From Lonepinella sp042468235 (GTDB taxonomy: Bacteria; Pseudomonadota; Gammaproteobacteria; Enterobacterales; Pasteurellaceae), in NCBI RefSeq assembly GCF_042468235.1, contig NZ_CP170386.1, positions 1,922,001 to 1,986,000 of the forward strand: a DNA stretch of 64,000 bases. The letters are read 5' to 3'. Shown here one piece after another: positions 26,355 to 35,286 of the stretch. The notes beneath the pieces were generated by a model. That model had not been told where the DNA came from. It saw only the letters and a program-made list of their open reading frames with translations, and searched no databases. Both the position numbers and the translations under genes were made by a program. Positions within the stretch are counted from its first letter, which is position 1, and the number at the start of each line of letters is the position of its first letter.

Positions 26355-27566
26355 ATGATTAGTCGCCCCAATTATCTTGCTCAACTTAAACCTTTTATTA
26401 ATAAACCTTTTATCAAGGTGATTACAGGTATTCGCCGTTCAGGTAAATCAACAGTATTAAAAATGCTGCAAGATGAATTAATACAAAATGGCGTAACGAA
26501 AGAGCAAATTATTTATCTTAACTTTGAAAGTTTCGTGACCGCAGAGTTAAAAACCGCACAAACCCTTTACGCCTTTATTAAGGATAGTATTCAAACCAAT
26601 CAACAATATTATGTCTTATTTGATGAAATTCAAGAAGTGATTGACTGGGAAAAGGCGGTCAATGGGTTAATGGTTGATTTTAATCTTGATTTATATATTA
26701 CGGGTTCAAACTCTCACTTATTATCATCAGAACTTTCTACTTATTTAGCTGGGCGTTATATTGAGATCCCTATTTTTACGCTCTCTTTTCAAGAGTTTCT
26801 CGCATTTAAGCAGTATTATTCTGATCAACCTTATTTGCCTTTGCCCTATTTTAATGAATATTTACGAAAAGGGGGCTTTCCAGTCGTGCATACTGCTGAT
26901 TTTAATGAAGAAACTATTTATAAGATTGTACAAGATATTTATACTTCGGTCATTTTACGCGATACCGTGCAACGTCACAAAATCCGTGATGTGGAATTAT
27001 TAGAACGGATTATTCGTTATGCTTTTGATAATGTGGGGAATACCTTTTCAGGCAAAAATGTGGCGGATTATTTTAAAAGCCAGCAACGCAAAATAGATTT
27101 AAATACGGTTTATAATTATTTGAATGCGTTAGAGAGTGCCTTTATTTTGTATCGAGTTGGACGATTTGACATTAAGGGAAAAGAGATTTTAAAAACACAA
27201 GAGAAATTTTATTTAGGTGATATATCCTTGCTGTATGCAACGATGGGGTTTCGTTCTAGCTTAATCGCAGGATTATTGGAGAATATTATTTATTTAGAAT
27301 TAAAACGCCGCGGTTATCAGGTTTATATTGGTAAATTAGGTGATAAAGAGATTGATTTTATTGCACAAAAATCGCAACAAAAAATTTATTTGCAAGTAGC
27401 CTATAAATTGGAGAATCAAGACACAGTACAACGTGAATTTTCACCGTTACAAGCCATTCAAGATAACCATCCTAAATATGTGATCACCATGGATGAATGG
27501 TGGAATGAACATCTTGACGGCATAAAGCATTATCATATTGCAGAGTTTTTGCAAATGGCATGGTAA
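26355..27566 (+). CDS. AAA-family ATPase with DUF4143 domain
   Basis: 403 aa. The N-terminal ATPase has Walker A GIRRSGKST (residues about 25-33), YVLFDEIQEV as Walker B, and the sensor TGSNSHLLSSEL followed by LAGRYIEI. A central winged-helix-like segment (RDVELLERIIRYAFDNVGNT) leads into the DUF4143 nuclease-like C-terminal part, whose acidic GDKEIDFIAQK is the PD-(D/E)XK-type signature of this family. These proteins are common in accessory DNA; biochemical roles are poorly defined. A palindrome pair sits at its promoter, and it lies 5' of a DUF3861 gene. Confidence 0.88.
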   Translation: MISRPNYLAQLKPFINKPFIKVITGIRRSGKSTVLKMLQDELIQNGVTKEQIIYLNFESFVTAELKTAQTLYAFIKDSIQTNQQYYVLFDEIQEVIDWEKAVNGLMVDFNLDLYITGSNSHLLSSELSTYLAGRYIEIPIFTLSFQEFLAFKQYYSDQPYLPLPYFNEYLRKGGFPVVHTADFNEETIYKIVQDIYTSVILRDTVQRHKIRDVELLERIIRYAFDNVGNTFSGKNVADYFKSQQRKIDLNTVYNYLNALESAFILYRVGRFDIKGKEILKTQEKFYLGDISLLYATMGFRSSLIAGLLENIIYLELKRRGYQVYIGKLGDKEIDFIAQKSQQKIYLQVAYKLENQDTVQREFSPLQAIQDNHPKYVITMDEWWNEHLDGIKHYHIAEFLQMAW

Positions 27567-27603
27567 ACTAGAAAAGCAGCAAGATAATTCAAAAGGAGGC
27601 AGT

Positions 27604-27903
27604 ATGAAACAACATCAATATCAAGTCAATGTCAAATACCTCAGTGATCATGAGGGTAACGAAGTGAATCAAGAAATCACCTTTTCCGCTCCCAATCATG
27701 ATAATATTTTTGCAATTATTGAAAGAACACAACAGCGTGAGGGTTTTACTTTAGAAATGGCACAACGTTTCGCCGTGGGATTGAAGTTAATGACCGAGGT
27801 GGTCATGGAACATCGTGATAATCCATTGTTCAAGGAACTGAAGCCCCAAATTGCAGAAATGATGAAGATTATTAAGGGAAAATCAAGAAAGGTTGAAGAT
27901 TAA
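27604..27903 (+). CDS. DUF3861 family protein
   Basis: 99-aa protein starting MKQHQYQVNVKYLSDHEGNE at the ATG 27604, which follows an excellent AAAGGAGG site. The frame is open upstream into the ATPase gene but that part is unlikely to be translated. The sequence, including ITFSAPNHDNIFAIIERTQQ and a helical C-terminus with EVVMEHRDNPLFKELKPQI, fits the DUF3861 family, whose function is unknown. It lies 37 bp after the ATPase gene and is followed by an uptake-sequence terminator. Confidence 0.85.
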   Translation: MKQHQYQVNVKYLSDHEGNEVNQEITFSAPNHDNIFAIIERTQQREGFTLEMAQRFAVGLKLMTEVVMEHRDNPLFKELKPQIAEMMKIIKGKSRKVED

Positions 27904-27922
27904 GACGTGTAAATGAATGGTG

Positions 27923-27959
27923 AAGTGCGGTGAAAAAATAAACTTTTTTCACCGCACTT
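27923..27959 (+). terminator. Terminator built from paired DNA uptake sequences
   Basis: AAGTGCGGTGAAAAAA (27923-27938) and TTTTTTCACCGCACTT (27944-27959) form a perfect 16-bp stem with a 5-nt loop. It works for the DUF3861 gene and, through its symmetry, probably for the convergent TonB receptor. Confidence 0.88.
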
Positions 27960-27980
27960 TTGGGTTTGCTGTTATGAAGT

Positions 27981-28004
27981 TTTTATGATTATGACCATAA
28001 AAAT
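27981..28004. repeat. Degenerate third copy of the ATPase-promoter palindrome
   Basis: TTTTATGATTATGACCATAA followed by AAAT resembles site 1 (TTTATGGTTGTAACCATAAA plus AATA) and lies at the far side of the ATPase/DUF3861 pair. It may mark the boundary of an inserted unit. Confidence 0.35.
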
Positions 28005-28021
28005 ACTATCTTTAAATAAAA

Positions 28022-30169
28022 CTAGAAGTGTTTTTCTACTTGAACATAGTAATTACGCCCCGGACCACCAGTTGCTGTGATATCCAATGTTCCCGCAGGC
28101 TTGTATTTTTTATTCAATAGGTTGTTGACTCCAAACATTACTTTAAGATCTTGGTCAATAAAACCAAATCCTGTGTTTTGAGGTTGCCAGATACCGTTGA
28201 AATCCACTTGGGTGAAAGTACCATTCACATAGGAATAATGCTTGTCTCTTGAATAATAATCAAAGGTATCGGCTTTTGGTTTAAACCAATGTTTTACTTT
28301 CAACCCAGCGGTTAAATCCCAAGGATTATAGCTATAAGCGATACCAGCGGTGATACGATCGGCAAAAGTGGATACGCGTTTGCCAGTGACGGTATTTTTT
28401 AATTTCAAATGACCATAACTACCGCTTAATAGCAAATCACCAATGGAATATTTAAGCTCCGCTTCCACCCCAGTACGTTTCACATTGGATACGTTGAGAT
28501 ATTGCGCATATTGTGCTGGGTAGTTTGGATACATTCTTTCAGGTGGCTCCCCCAATTCTGGTCTGGCTTGGAGCGAAATCATATCTTTAATTTTGCCATT
28601 AAAGTAAGTGGCTTTAAAATAAATAGCATGCCCTAGATTAAACAAATTATTTTTAGATACAGAAAAACCGGTTTCATATTCTTTGGCAGTTTCGGGTTTT
28701 AAGTTTGGATTTGGAAGGTAGTAATAATGTGGGTTTAACAATCCTTGTGATGAGGTTTCATCTGGTGTCGGAGCCCGAAATGTTTCTGAATAGCCAGCGA
28801 GTAAATTAATGCCGTCTAACATTTCATAGCTCAATGCCACACGAGGAGAAAAGCGTTTTTCTTCATAAGAATGTCCTCCTGCTTTTTCTACCTTACGTTT
28901 AAAAATATCATAACGTCCTCCAAGGGTGAGAATGAGACGATTAAATTGAATATTATCTTGGAAATACAAGCCAATATCGTGGCTGGTATTCGGGAATGAG
29001 CCGGTATCGTTTTTTCCTGCCAAGGTTATAAAAGTGGCATCCATTTTTTTGTTTTTATAATCTGCACCAAGCACTAATTCATGATCTAAACGACCTGTCT
29101 GGAACTTAGCAATGTTTTTAGCAGAAAAACCGTAACGTTTATCTGAGTTGGTGTAATCGCTTAGAGATGTTGCACTTCTAGCAATACGATGATATTCCGC
29201 TTCAGAATAAAATGCTCGCAAAGTAAGATTAATCCAAGGATTGCTAGGGTTATATTGATGGGTTAATACATAGTCTTTTTGACTAAGTTTACCCCGCACA
29301 GGATTATCTTCATCATAATCATGATAAAGGGTCTGCCAACCAGTGTTGAGTTTATCGGTATAATTAAAAGCAGAGAGGGTTAAGCGATGATTGGTATTCA
29401 TATCCCAACCAAATTTAGCAAAATAGCTATTAATATGTTCATCATTTTTATTATGGGTTGTGCCATCTTGCCCTCCATCTGCAATTTTCACATTGCCATG
29501 TAACGCTCGCTTAGCATGGAATAAAATATCTACTGGGGCAGTATTAGGGCGAGCATAAAGCTGTACCATACCACTTTTCATATTATTAGATTCTAAACGT
29601 CCCCCAATACTTGCACCATATTGTTGTCCCGGGCGAAGATAATCAGAGGCATCTTTTGTCGTCATGCTGATAATCCCTCCAATGGCACCCGAACCATGTA
29701 ATATTGAGGACGCTCCTTTGACAGTTTCGATATCTTTAAGAATATCGTTATCGCTTCTAAAACTAGAAATATGATTGGAATAAAGCGTTGGATCTCGTGG
29801 TACATCATCTTGTTGAATAATCACGCGATCAATATCGCCATAACCAAAGCCACGAACTTTAAAATTTTGTCCAATTTGGCGGCTCATATCTCGACCAAAG
29901 TCCACATTTGGACTTTCACCTAAAACATCAATTAAGCGACTTTGACTTAACAATGAGTCCGATTCAAATTTAGAGGCTTGTCCTACAAACTTGGCACTGT
30001 CGGTTGCACTTCGATTTGCACTGACAATAATCGTATCAAGGGTGTTTTTACATTGTTTTAAGCTGGGATCTTGCTGGCATTCTTCATTTTGGGCGTAAGC
30101 CAAACTACAAGGAAGTACAGCAAGGGAAAGGCTCATTGAGAGTGTGGAAAGGGTAAATTTTTTTTTCAT
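28022..30169 (-). CDS. TonB-dependent outer-membrane receptor (iron/heme type)
   Basis: 715-aa receptor with a signal peptide (MKKKFTLSTLSMSLSLAVLP, then CSLAYA), a TonB-box-like DTIIVSANR just after it, a plug domain with QNFKVRGFGYGDIDRVIIQQ and IETVKGASSILHGSGAIGGI, and a 22-strand-type barrel ending in an aromatic residue (YVQVEKHF). TonB/ExbBD-driven uptake of a siderophore, heme or heme-protein is expected. A candidate Fur box lies 60 bp upstream. The exact ligand is not readable from the sequence. Confidence 0.92.
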   Translation of the reverse strand: MKKKFTLSTLSMSLSLAVLPCSLAYAQNEECQQDPSLKQCKNTLDTIIVSANRSATDSAKFVGQASKFESDSLLSQSRLIDVLGESPNVDFGRDMSRQIGQNFKVRGFGYGDIDRVIIQQDDVPRDPTLYSNHISSFRSDNDILKDIETVKGASSILHGSGAIGGIISMTTKDASDYLRPGQQYGASIGGRLESNNMKSGMVQLYARPNTAPVDILFHAKRALHGNVKIADGGQDGTTHNKNDEHINSYFAKFGWDMNTNHRLTLSAFNYTDKLNTGWQTLYHDYDEDNPVRGKLSQKDYVLTHQYNPSNPWINLTLRAFYSEAEYHRIARSATSLSDYTNSDKRYGFSAKNIAKFQTGRLDHELVLGADYKNKKMDATFITLAGKNDTGSFPNTSHDIGLYFQDNIQFNRLILTLGGRYDIFKRKVEKAGGHSYEEKRFSPRVALSYEMLDGINLLAGYSETFRAPTPDETSSQGLLNPHYYYLPNPNLKPETAKEYETGFSVSKNNLFNLGHAIYFKATYFNGKIKDMISLQARPELGEPPERMYPNYPAQYAQYLNVSNVKRTGVEAELKYSIGDLLLSGSYGHLKLKNTVTGKRVSTFADRITAGIAYSYNPWDLTAGLKVKHWFKPKADTFDYYSRDKHYSYVNGTFTQVDFNGIWQPQNTGFGFIDQDLKVMFGVNNLLNKKYKPAGTLDITATGGPGRNYYVQVEKHF

Positions 30170-30230
30170 ATTTAAACTCCATTTAAGATGTGATTAAAAA
30201 TAAACAGCTAAAATGCGAGCTAATATTAAT

Positions 30231-30249
30231 CTTAATGATAATTATAATC
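30231..30249 (-). promoter_or_regulatory. Candidate Fur box upstream of TonB receptor 1
   Basis: The 19-mer from 30231 matches the Fur consensus GATAATGATAATCATTATC at 15 of 19 positions, 62 bp before the receptor start. Confidence 0.7.
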
Positions 30250-30278
30250 AATAACAATTGTTGTTTTTTTGTTAAAAA

Positions 30279-30308
30279 TGCGGTGAAAAAATTTGTTTTT
30301 TCACCGCA
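30279..30308 (-). terminator. Uptake-sequence terminator after the ABC exporter
   Basis: TGCGGTGAAAAAA (30279-30291) and TTTTTTCACCGCA (30296-30308) form a 13-bp stem. Read on the minus strand it follows the ABC exporter stop codon and ends in a T run. Confidence 0.75.
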
Positions 30309-30335
30309 CTTCGTGTCGTTTAAATAAAGAAACCC

Positions 30336-32171
30336 TTATTCTGCCAAAAATCCCCCGCTCTGATGTTGCCATAATTTGGCATATAAGCCATTTTGTGCCA
30401 ATAATTCAACGTGGGTACCTTGTTCTACAATTTGTCCTTGATCTAACACAATTAAACGATCCATCGCGGCAATGGTGGATAAACGATGGGCGATGGCGAT
30501 CACGGTTTTGTTTTCCATCATTTTATCAAGACTTTGCTGAATGGCTGCTTCCACTTCACTGTCTAACGCACTCGTCGCTTCGTCAAGTAACAAAATTGGG
30601 GCATTTTTTAACATCACTCGGGCAATGGCAATACGTTGGCGTTGTCCGCCGGAGAGTTTTACGCCACGTTCGCCCACATGTGCATCATAGCCTCGGCGAC
30701 CATTTGCATCACTCAATAACGGAATGAAATCTGCTGCTTCGGCACGCTTGGCAGCATTAAGCATATCTTGTTCGGTGGCGTTGGGGCGACCATAGATAAT
30801 ATTTTCACGTACAGAACGGTGTAGCAACGACGTATCCTGTGTGACCAAACCTATTTGGCTACGTAGGCTTTCTTGTTGTACATCAAGTATGTTTTGTCCA
30901 TCAATGGTGATAGTACCTTGTTGGGTTTCATAGAAACGTAATAATAAATTGACAATGGTGGATTTACCCGCACCAGAACGACCAATTAACCCTACTTTTT
31001 CACCTGCCTTAATGGTTAAGTTAAATTGTTGTAACAGTGGTTTTTCGGGCGTATAAGCAAAACTGACGTTATCAAAACGAATTTCCCCTTGGGTAATTCG
31101 TAACGTCGTGGCATTCGGTTTATCTACAATGGTATGTGGTTTTGATAAGGTTTGCATACCGTCATTTACCGTACCAATATTTTCAAATAGGCGAGCAGAT
31201 TCCCACATAATCCAATGTGCCAAACCGTTCACTCGTAGTGCCATAGCCGTGGATGTCGCGATAGCTCCTACGCCAACCGCTCCCCGTTGCCACAGCATCA
31301 CGCCTAAAACGGCAGTGCTTAAAGTTAAGAAGATATTGCTCGCATAAGTTAATACATCTAAGCTTGTGCCTAAGCGCATTTGTGCATGAACAGTCCGCAT
31401 AAATTCTTCCATCGATCTTTTCGCATAGGAGGCTTCACGTTCGCCATGTGAGAATAATTTGACGGTAGCAATATTTGAATAGGCATCCGTTACTCGCCCT
31501 GTCATAAGCGAACGAGCATCAGCTTGATGTTCGGCAGTTTTGGCTAATTTAGGAATAAGATAGTATAAAATACAGCCAAACATAATAGCCCATAGAATAA
31601 AGGGCACCAGAAACCAACTATCAAAGGCGACTAATACTGCTCCTGACGTGATAAAATAAACCCCAACATAAATCACCATGTTGGCTACAGTGAGAACGGT
31701 GTCTCGTACTGCAAGAGCCGTTTGCATCACTTTAGCAGAGACACGACCGGCAAATTCATCTTGGTAAAAACTTAAACTTTGTCCCAGCATTAAACGGTGG
31801 AAATTCCAACGTAACCGCATCGGAAAAACCCCTTGTAGGGTTTGCAAACGAACCATAGATGTAAGAAATGTCCAACCGATACTTAATACCAAAATAGCGA
31901 ACATTCCGATTAAATAATGTCCTTTTTCAGTCCATAAGGTTTCTGGTGTATAAGCACCGAGCCAATCGACCAACTTCCCCATAAATTGAAACATGAGGGC
32001 TTCCATAACCCCCACGCCAATGGTTAAAAAAGCGAAAAACGCAATCCAAGCTTTCGTGCCTTCTAAATTTGACCATAAAAACCTCCATAACCCTTTTTCT
32101 GGGGTTTTAGGGGGCGTATCTGGGTAGGCATTAATTCGATTCTCAAACCAAGAAAATATTTTATTTAGCAT
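30336..32171 (-). CDS. ABC exporter, fused membrane and ATPase domains
   Basis: 611 aa from the ATG at 32171 (the frame is open to 32291 but that part lacks a ribosome site). The N-terminal transmembrane domain has six helices over residues about 30-330. The nucleotide-binding domain has Walker A GRSGAGKST, the signature LSGGQRQRIAIARVML, Walker B ILLLDEATSALDSE and the His switch AHRLST. This is the MsbA/MdlB-like half-transporter organisation, probably homodimeric and exporting lipids or drugs. It is followed on the same strand by the MFS gene's upstream region; a separate hairpin terminates each. Confidence 0.92.
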   Translation of the reverse strand: MLNKIFSWFENRINAYPDTPPKTPEKGLWRFLWSNLEGTKAWIAFFAFLTIGVGVMEALMFQFMGKLVDWLGAYTPETLWTEKGHYLIGMFAILVLSIGWTFLTSMVRLQTLQGVFPMRLRWNFHRLMLGQSLSFYQDEFAGRVSAKVMQTALAVRDTVLTVANMVIYVGVYFITSGAVLVAFDSWFLVPFILWAIMFGCILYYLIPKLAKTAEHQADARSLMTGRVTDAYSNIATVKLFSHGEREASYAKRSMEEFMRTVHAQMRLGTSLDVLTYASNIFLTLSTAVLGVMLWQRGAVGVGAIATSTAMALRVNGLAHWIMWESARLFENIGTVNDGMQTLSKPHTIVDKPNATTLRITQGEIRFDNVSFAYTPEKPLLQQFNLTIKAGEKVGLIGRSGAGKSTIVNLLLRFYETQQGTITIDGQNILDVQQESLRSQIGLVTQDTSLLHRSVRENIIYGRPNATEQDMLNAAKRAEAADFIPLLSDANGRRGYDAHVGERGVKLSGGQRQRIAIARVMLKNAPILLLDEATSALDSEVEAAIQQSLDKMMENKTVIAIAHRLSTIAAMDRLIVLDQGQIVEQGTHVELLAQNGLYAKLWQHQSGGFLAE

Positions 32172-32257
32172 GCTGTGATACCTATAAGAAAACAAAAGGC
32201 AACGGGAACGTTGCCTTAAACTGATGGTATTATAACGCAAAATCTCGCAAAAAAGCA

Positions 32258-32288
32258 CCGCACTTTTGTATTTTGAATTAAAGTGCGG
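32258..32288 (-). terminator. Uptake-sequence terminator after the MFS gene
   Basis: CCGCACTTT (32258-32266) and AAAGTGCGG (32280-32288) form a 9-bp stem with a 13-nt loop. On the minus strand a TTTTTT run follows within 6 nt. Confidence 0.7.
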
Positions 32289-32300
32289 CAAAAATAAGGG

Positions 32301-33512
32301 TTATTCTAACGCTTTGCCTTTGAGTTCTGGTATTAAAAAGAATGTCGCTAGCATATCAAGCACATAGATCGTGGCAAGAAATGCGATAGCAATTGGGAAC
32401 GAATAAGCTGAAACTACCGCCCCAACCACAATGGGTCCAAAGCCTCCCACTGCACGTCCGATATTAAATAAGACATTTTGCGCAGTAGCACGTGCTTCGG
32501 TTGGATAAGCTTCTGACATTAATGCTCCATAACCACCCATCATACCATTCACAAAGGCGCCTAAAAACGCACCTGCAAACAACATAGCCGTTGGGTCAGT
32601 TAATTGGGAATAGGTCACAATGCTGATCACCGCACCCAATTGGAAAATGAGGAAACTTGGTTTACGTCCGATAGCATCTGCTAACCGACCAAAAATCCAA
32701 ATGCCAGCCATCATGCCACAAATTGTTACTGCCGTCCAAAGCCCAGATTTGGTTAAACTAAAACCGAGTTGTTTAGATAAAAAGTTAGGCAACCAAATCA
32801 TAATGCCGTAATAACCAAAGTTTTGTACTGATGTCAGGACAATAATTCCAAGGCTGACTTTTGTGGTGTTTTTATCTTTGATTAATAATTTGAAAGGTGA
32901 TTTTTTCGGTTTATTGGTACTCGCTTGTTTTTTAACAAACACCTCAGGTTCATGTAACTTAGCACGCAAATACCAAGCCACAAAAGCAGGGAAAATTCCC
33001 ACTAAGAACATACCTCGCCAACCGATAATCGGTAATAATAATGGGGTCAATAATGCTGCAGCGAGGACCCCAATTTGCCAACCTAGTGCGACATAAGATG
33101 ACGCTTTAGCTCGATGACGAGCCGGCCATGCTTCCGCTGCCAATGCCATACCGATACCAAATTCGCCACCTAAACCTATACCCGCAATGGTACGATAAAT
33201 CAGTAAATCCCAATAACCTTGAGCAAAAGCACAAAGTCCGGTGAATACCGCAAATAATACAATTGTCCAAGTCAGTACTCGCACTCGACCATATTTGTCG
33301 CTTAATGCACCAAAAATTAGCCCACCGGCTACCGCACCAATCAGAGTCCAAGTGACTAATGAACCGCCTTGCGCTGGGGTTAACGCTAAATCCGCTGAAA
33401 TCGCGCTGAGCATAAAGCCGAGAATCAATAAGTCAAAACCGTCCATGGCATAGCCAACGGCGGATCCTAATAAGGCTTTCCAGCTATATTTATCAACATG
33501 ATGAGTTGTCAT
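32301..33512 (-). CDS. MFS transporter (aromatic acid / carboxylate symporter-like)
   Basis: 403 aa with 12 hydrophobic helices. The N-terminal motif GYAMDGFDLLILGFML is that of the AAHS/SHS (sialate and carboxylate) branch of the major facilitator superfamily; GALSDKYGRVRVL is the conserved loop 2-3 motif, and GGEFGIGMALAAEAWP with RHRAKASS follows helix 4. Proton-coupled uptake of an organic acid is expected; the substrate is not decided. It stands between the ABC exporter and fabR, all on the minus strand, but with its own terminator. Confidence 0.88.
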   Translation of the reverse strand: MTTHHVDKYSWKALLGSAVGYAMDGFDLLILGFMLSAISADLALTPAQGGSLVTWTLIGAVAGGLIFGALSDKYGRVRVLTWTIVLFAVFTGLCAFAQGYWDLLIYRTIAGIGLGGEFGIGMALAAEAWPARHRAKASSYVALGWQIGVLAAALLTPLLLPIIGWRGMFLVGIFPAFVAWYLRAKLHEPEVFVKKQASTNKPKKSPFKLLIKDKNTTKVSLGIIVLTSVQNFGYYGIMIWLPNFLSKQLGFSLTKSGLWTAVTICGMMAGIWIFGRLADAIGRKPSFLIFQLGAVISIVTYSQLTDPTAMLFAGAFLGAFVNGMMGGYGALMSEAYPTEARATAQNVLFNIGRAVGGFGPIVVGAVVSAYSFPIAIAFLATIYVLDMLATFFLIPELKGKALE

Positions 33513-33649
33513 GATTTGATCCTTTTGTTGCTCACAGGCAACGTTTAAAGTTAAAAGAAAGGTATTTTTTCATTTCCTGAAGGGAAATCGGCGGTATTTT
33601 AGAGAGTCTTGCTTAATTTGGCAACTGAATTTTTTACCTTGCCGGTATT

Positions 33650-34261
33650 CTATTTTTCTTTAATCGCCATAAATTGAGCGCCTTTAGCAATCATCCGCAG
33701 TTGTAAAATTACCCGTTCTTTTAATGCCGTCCGATCTTTTTCATCCATATCTAAGGCTTTCGACATGGCACTAAAAGTTAATGTGACACTGGCTTCTGCT
33801 TGCATGTAGCCAACATATCTGGAGTAATTAAAACGATAAGTAATAAATTCGCCTAATTCTTCGATAAAATGCTTAATTTCTCGCGAAACTGCGGTGCGAA
33901 ACAGTAAAGAAATACCGGTACTTTCACGTAATAGCAAACGAAATACATTCGGGTTGTTTTCAATAAACTCAAAGAACGTATCAATGGATACCTCGATCAC
34001 ACTACCGCCATTACGCAAGCGTTTCTGGGCTTGTCGCATTAATTGACGTAAGGTTAGCCCCGCTTCATCCACCATGGTTAACCCGAGTTCTTCCATATCT
34101 TTAAAATGACGATAAAAGGAAGTGGGAGCGATACCTGCTTCTCGTGAAACTTCACGTAAACTCAAGTTAGCAAAACTTTTTTCCGCGGTTAATTGATTAA
34201 ACGCCGCATTAATTAATGCTTGGCGTGTTTTTTCTTTTTGTAAAGCGCGAATTCCAGCCAT
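33650..34261 (-). CDS. fabR: TetR-family repressor of unsaturated fatty acid synthesis
   Basis: 203 aa. The HTH at residues about 8-52 (KEKTRQALINAAFNQLTAEK, then SLREVSREAGIAPTSFYRHF) is the FabR type, and the C-terminal half (SIDTFFEFIENNPNVFRLLL, then TGISLLFRTAVSREIKHFIE) is colinear with E. coli FabR (215 aa). FabR senses the ratio of saturated to unsaturated acyl-CoA and represses fabA/fabB. The ATG is 1 nt past the oxyR stop codon, so the two are cotranscribed; oxyR and fabR are neighbours in E. coli as well. Confidence 0.92.
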   Translation of the reverse strand: MAGIRALQKEKTRQALINAAFNQLTAEKSFANLSLREVSREAGIAPTSFYRHFKDMEELGLTMVDEAGLTLRQLMRQAQKRLRNGGSVIEVSIDTFFEFIENNPNVFRLLLRESTGISLLFRTAVSREIKHFIEELGEFITYRFNYSRYVGYMQAEASVTLTFSAMSKALDMDEKDRTALKERVILQLRMIAKGAQFMAIKEK

Positions 34262-34262
34262 A

Positions 34263-35165
34263 TTATTTATCTTCTAAAATTGGTTTAACCGCATCAGCAA
34301 TGGCCTGTGCAATACGTTCATAACGTTGACGTAATGGTGAGCCGGGGCGATAAATTAACATAATAGAACGTTTCGGTTCGAGATCCACACAAGGAATATA
34401 TTTCACCCCTTGACGATTACCTTCGTTATGCACCGCTAATTCGGGCATTAATGTTATACCGGCATTGGAGGCGACCATATTACGTAGCGTTTCTAGGCTA
34501 GTGGCTTGAAAATGTGAATTTTCTTTTGCCCCAGCAGAGAAACAATAGCCTAAGGCTTGTTCACGTAAACAATGTCCATCATCTAACATTAAAATTTCTT
34601 TATTTTTCAATGCGGAGATGGGAATTTGTGGTTCATTGGCCCAAGGATGTTTTTCTGATACTGCAATCAGCATTTTTTCATAAAAAAGTGGCACTTCAAT
34701 AAAAGATTGGGTTTCTTCCACTGATGCTACAATGGCACAGTCTAAATGCCCGGTTTCTAATTGATCAATTAAATGTGCTGTTTGCTGTTCATATAAAAAT
34801 AACTCTAATTCAGGGAATTTTTGCGTTAACAGGGGCATAATATGCGGGAGTAAATATGGACCGACGGTCGGAATTACCCCAATATGCAACGGTCCCGTCA
34901 TATCTTTCCCCTGATTGCTTGCCATTTCTTTGAGTAATTTAACTTCACGTAACACGGTTTTCGCTTGATCTACTAACAACAAACCAGATTGTGTAAACAA
35001 CACTTTGCGACTGGTACGTTCTAATAAAATAATACCGAGTTCATCTTCTAATTTGCGAATTTGTCCGCTTAATGTTGGTTGACTTACATGGCAAGCATCT
35101 GCTGCTCGGCGAAAATGTTTGTATTCAGCGAGTGCGACCAAATATTCTAAATCACGAATATTCAT
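34263..35165 (-). CDS. oxyR: Hydrogen-peroxide-sensing LysR regulator
   Basis: 300 aa from the ATG at 35165 (MNIRDLEYLVALAEYKHFRR), which gives the exact E. coli numbering; the open frame above it lacks a ribosome site. The LysR HTH fills residues 1-60. The redox pair Cys199 and Cys208 is present in GHCLREQALGYC, so it should form the activating disulfide. It is divergent from a peroxiredoxin-glutaredoxin gene across 121 bp holding ATAG-type half-sites and promotes that gene by analogy with Haemophilus. It is cotranscribed with fabR. Confidence 0.96.
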   Translation of the reverse strand: MNIRDLEYLVALAEYKHFRRAADACHVSQPTLSGQIRKLEDELGIILLERTSRKVLFTQSGLLLVDQAKTVLREVKLLKEMASNQGKDMTGPLHIGVIPTVGPYLLPHIMPLLTQKFPELELFLYEQQTAHLIDQLETGHLDCAIVASVEETQSFIEVPLFYEKMLIAVSEKHPWANEPQIPISALKNKEILMLDDGHCLREQALGYCFSAGAKENSHFQATSLETLRNMVASNAGITLMPELAVHNEGNRQGVKYIPCVDLEPKRSIMLIYRPGSPLRQRYERIAQAIADAVKPILEDK

Positions 35166-35178
35166 AAAAAAGTTCCTT

Positions 35179-35224
35179 ATAGGTATAAACAATTAAAAGG
35201 ATAGAATTAATTGATTGTAACTAT
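35179..35224. promoter_or_regulatory. Candidate OxyR operator in the oxyR-prx/grx intergenic region
   Basis: ATAG half-sites at 35179-35182 and 35201-35204 are 22 bp apart, the repeat distance of the OxyR motif, and a CTAT lies at 35221-35224. The other CTAT elements are not conserved. A -10-like TATAAT (35239-35244) for the peroxiredoxin gene follows. Confidence 0.4.
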
Positions 35225-35286
35225 ACCACAAAATTACCTATAATCCACTCAGTAAAAACAACTAACCACTTAAATTGGAGAAAATT

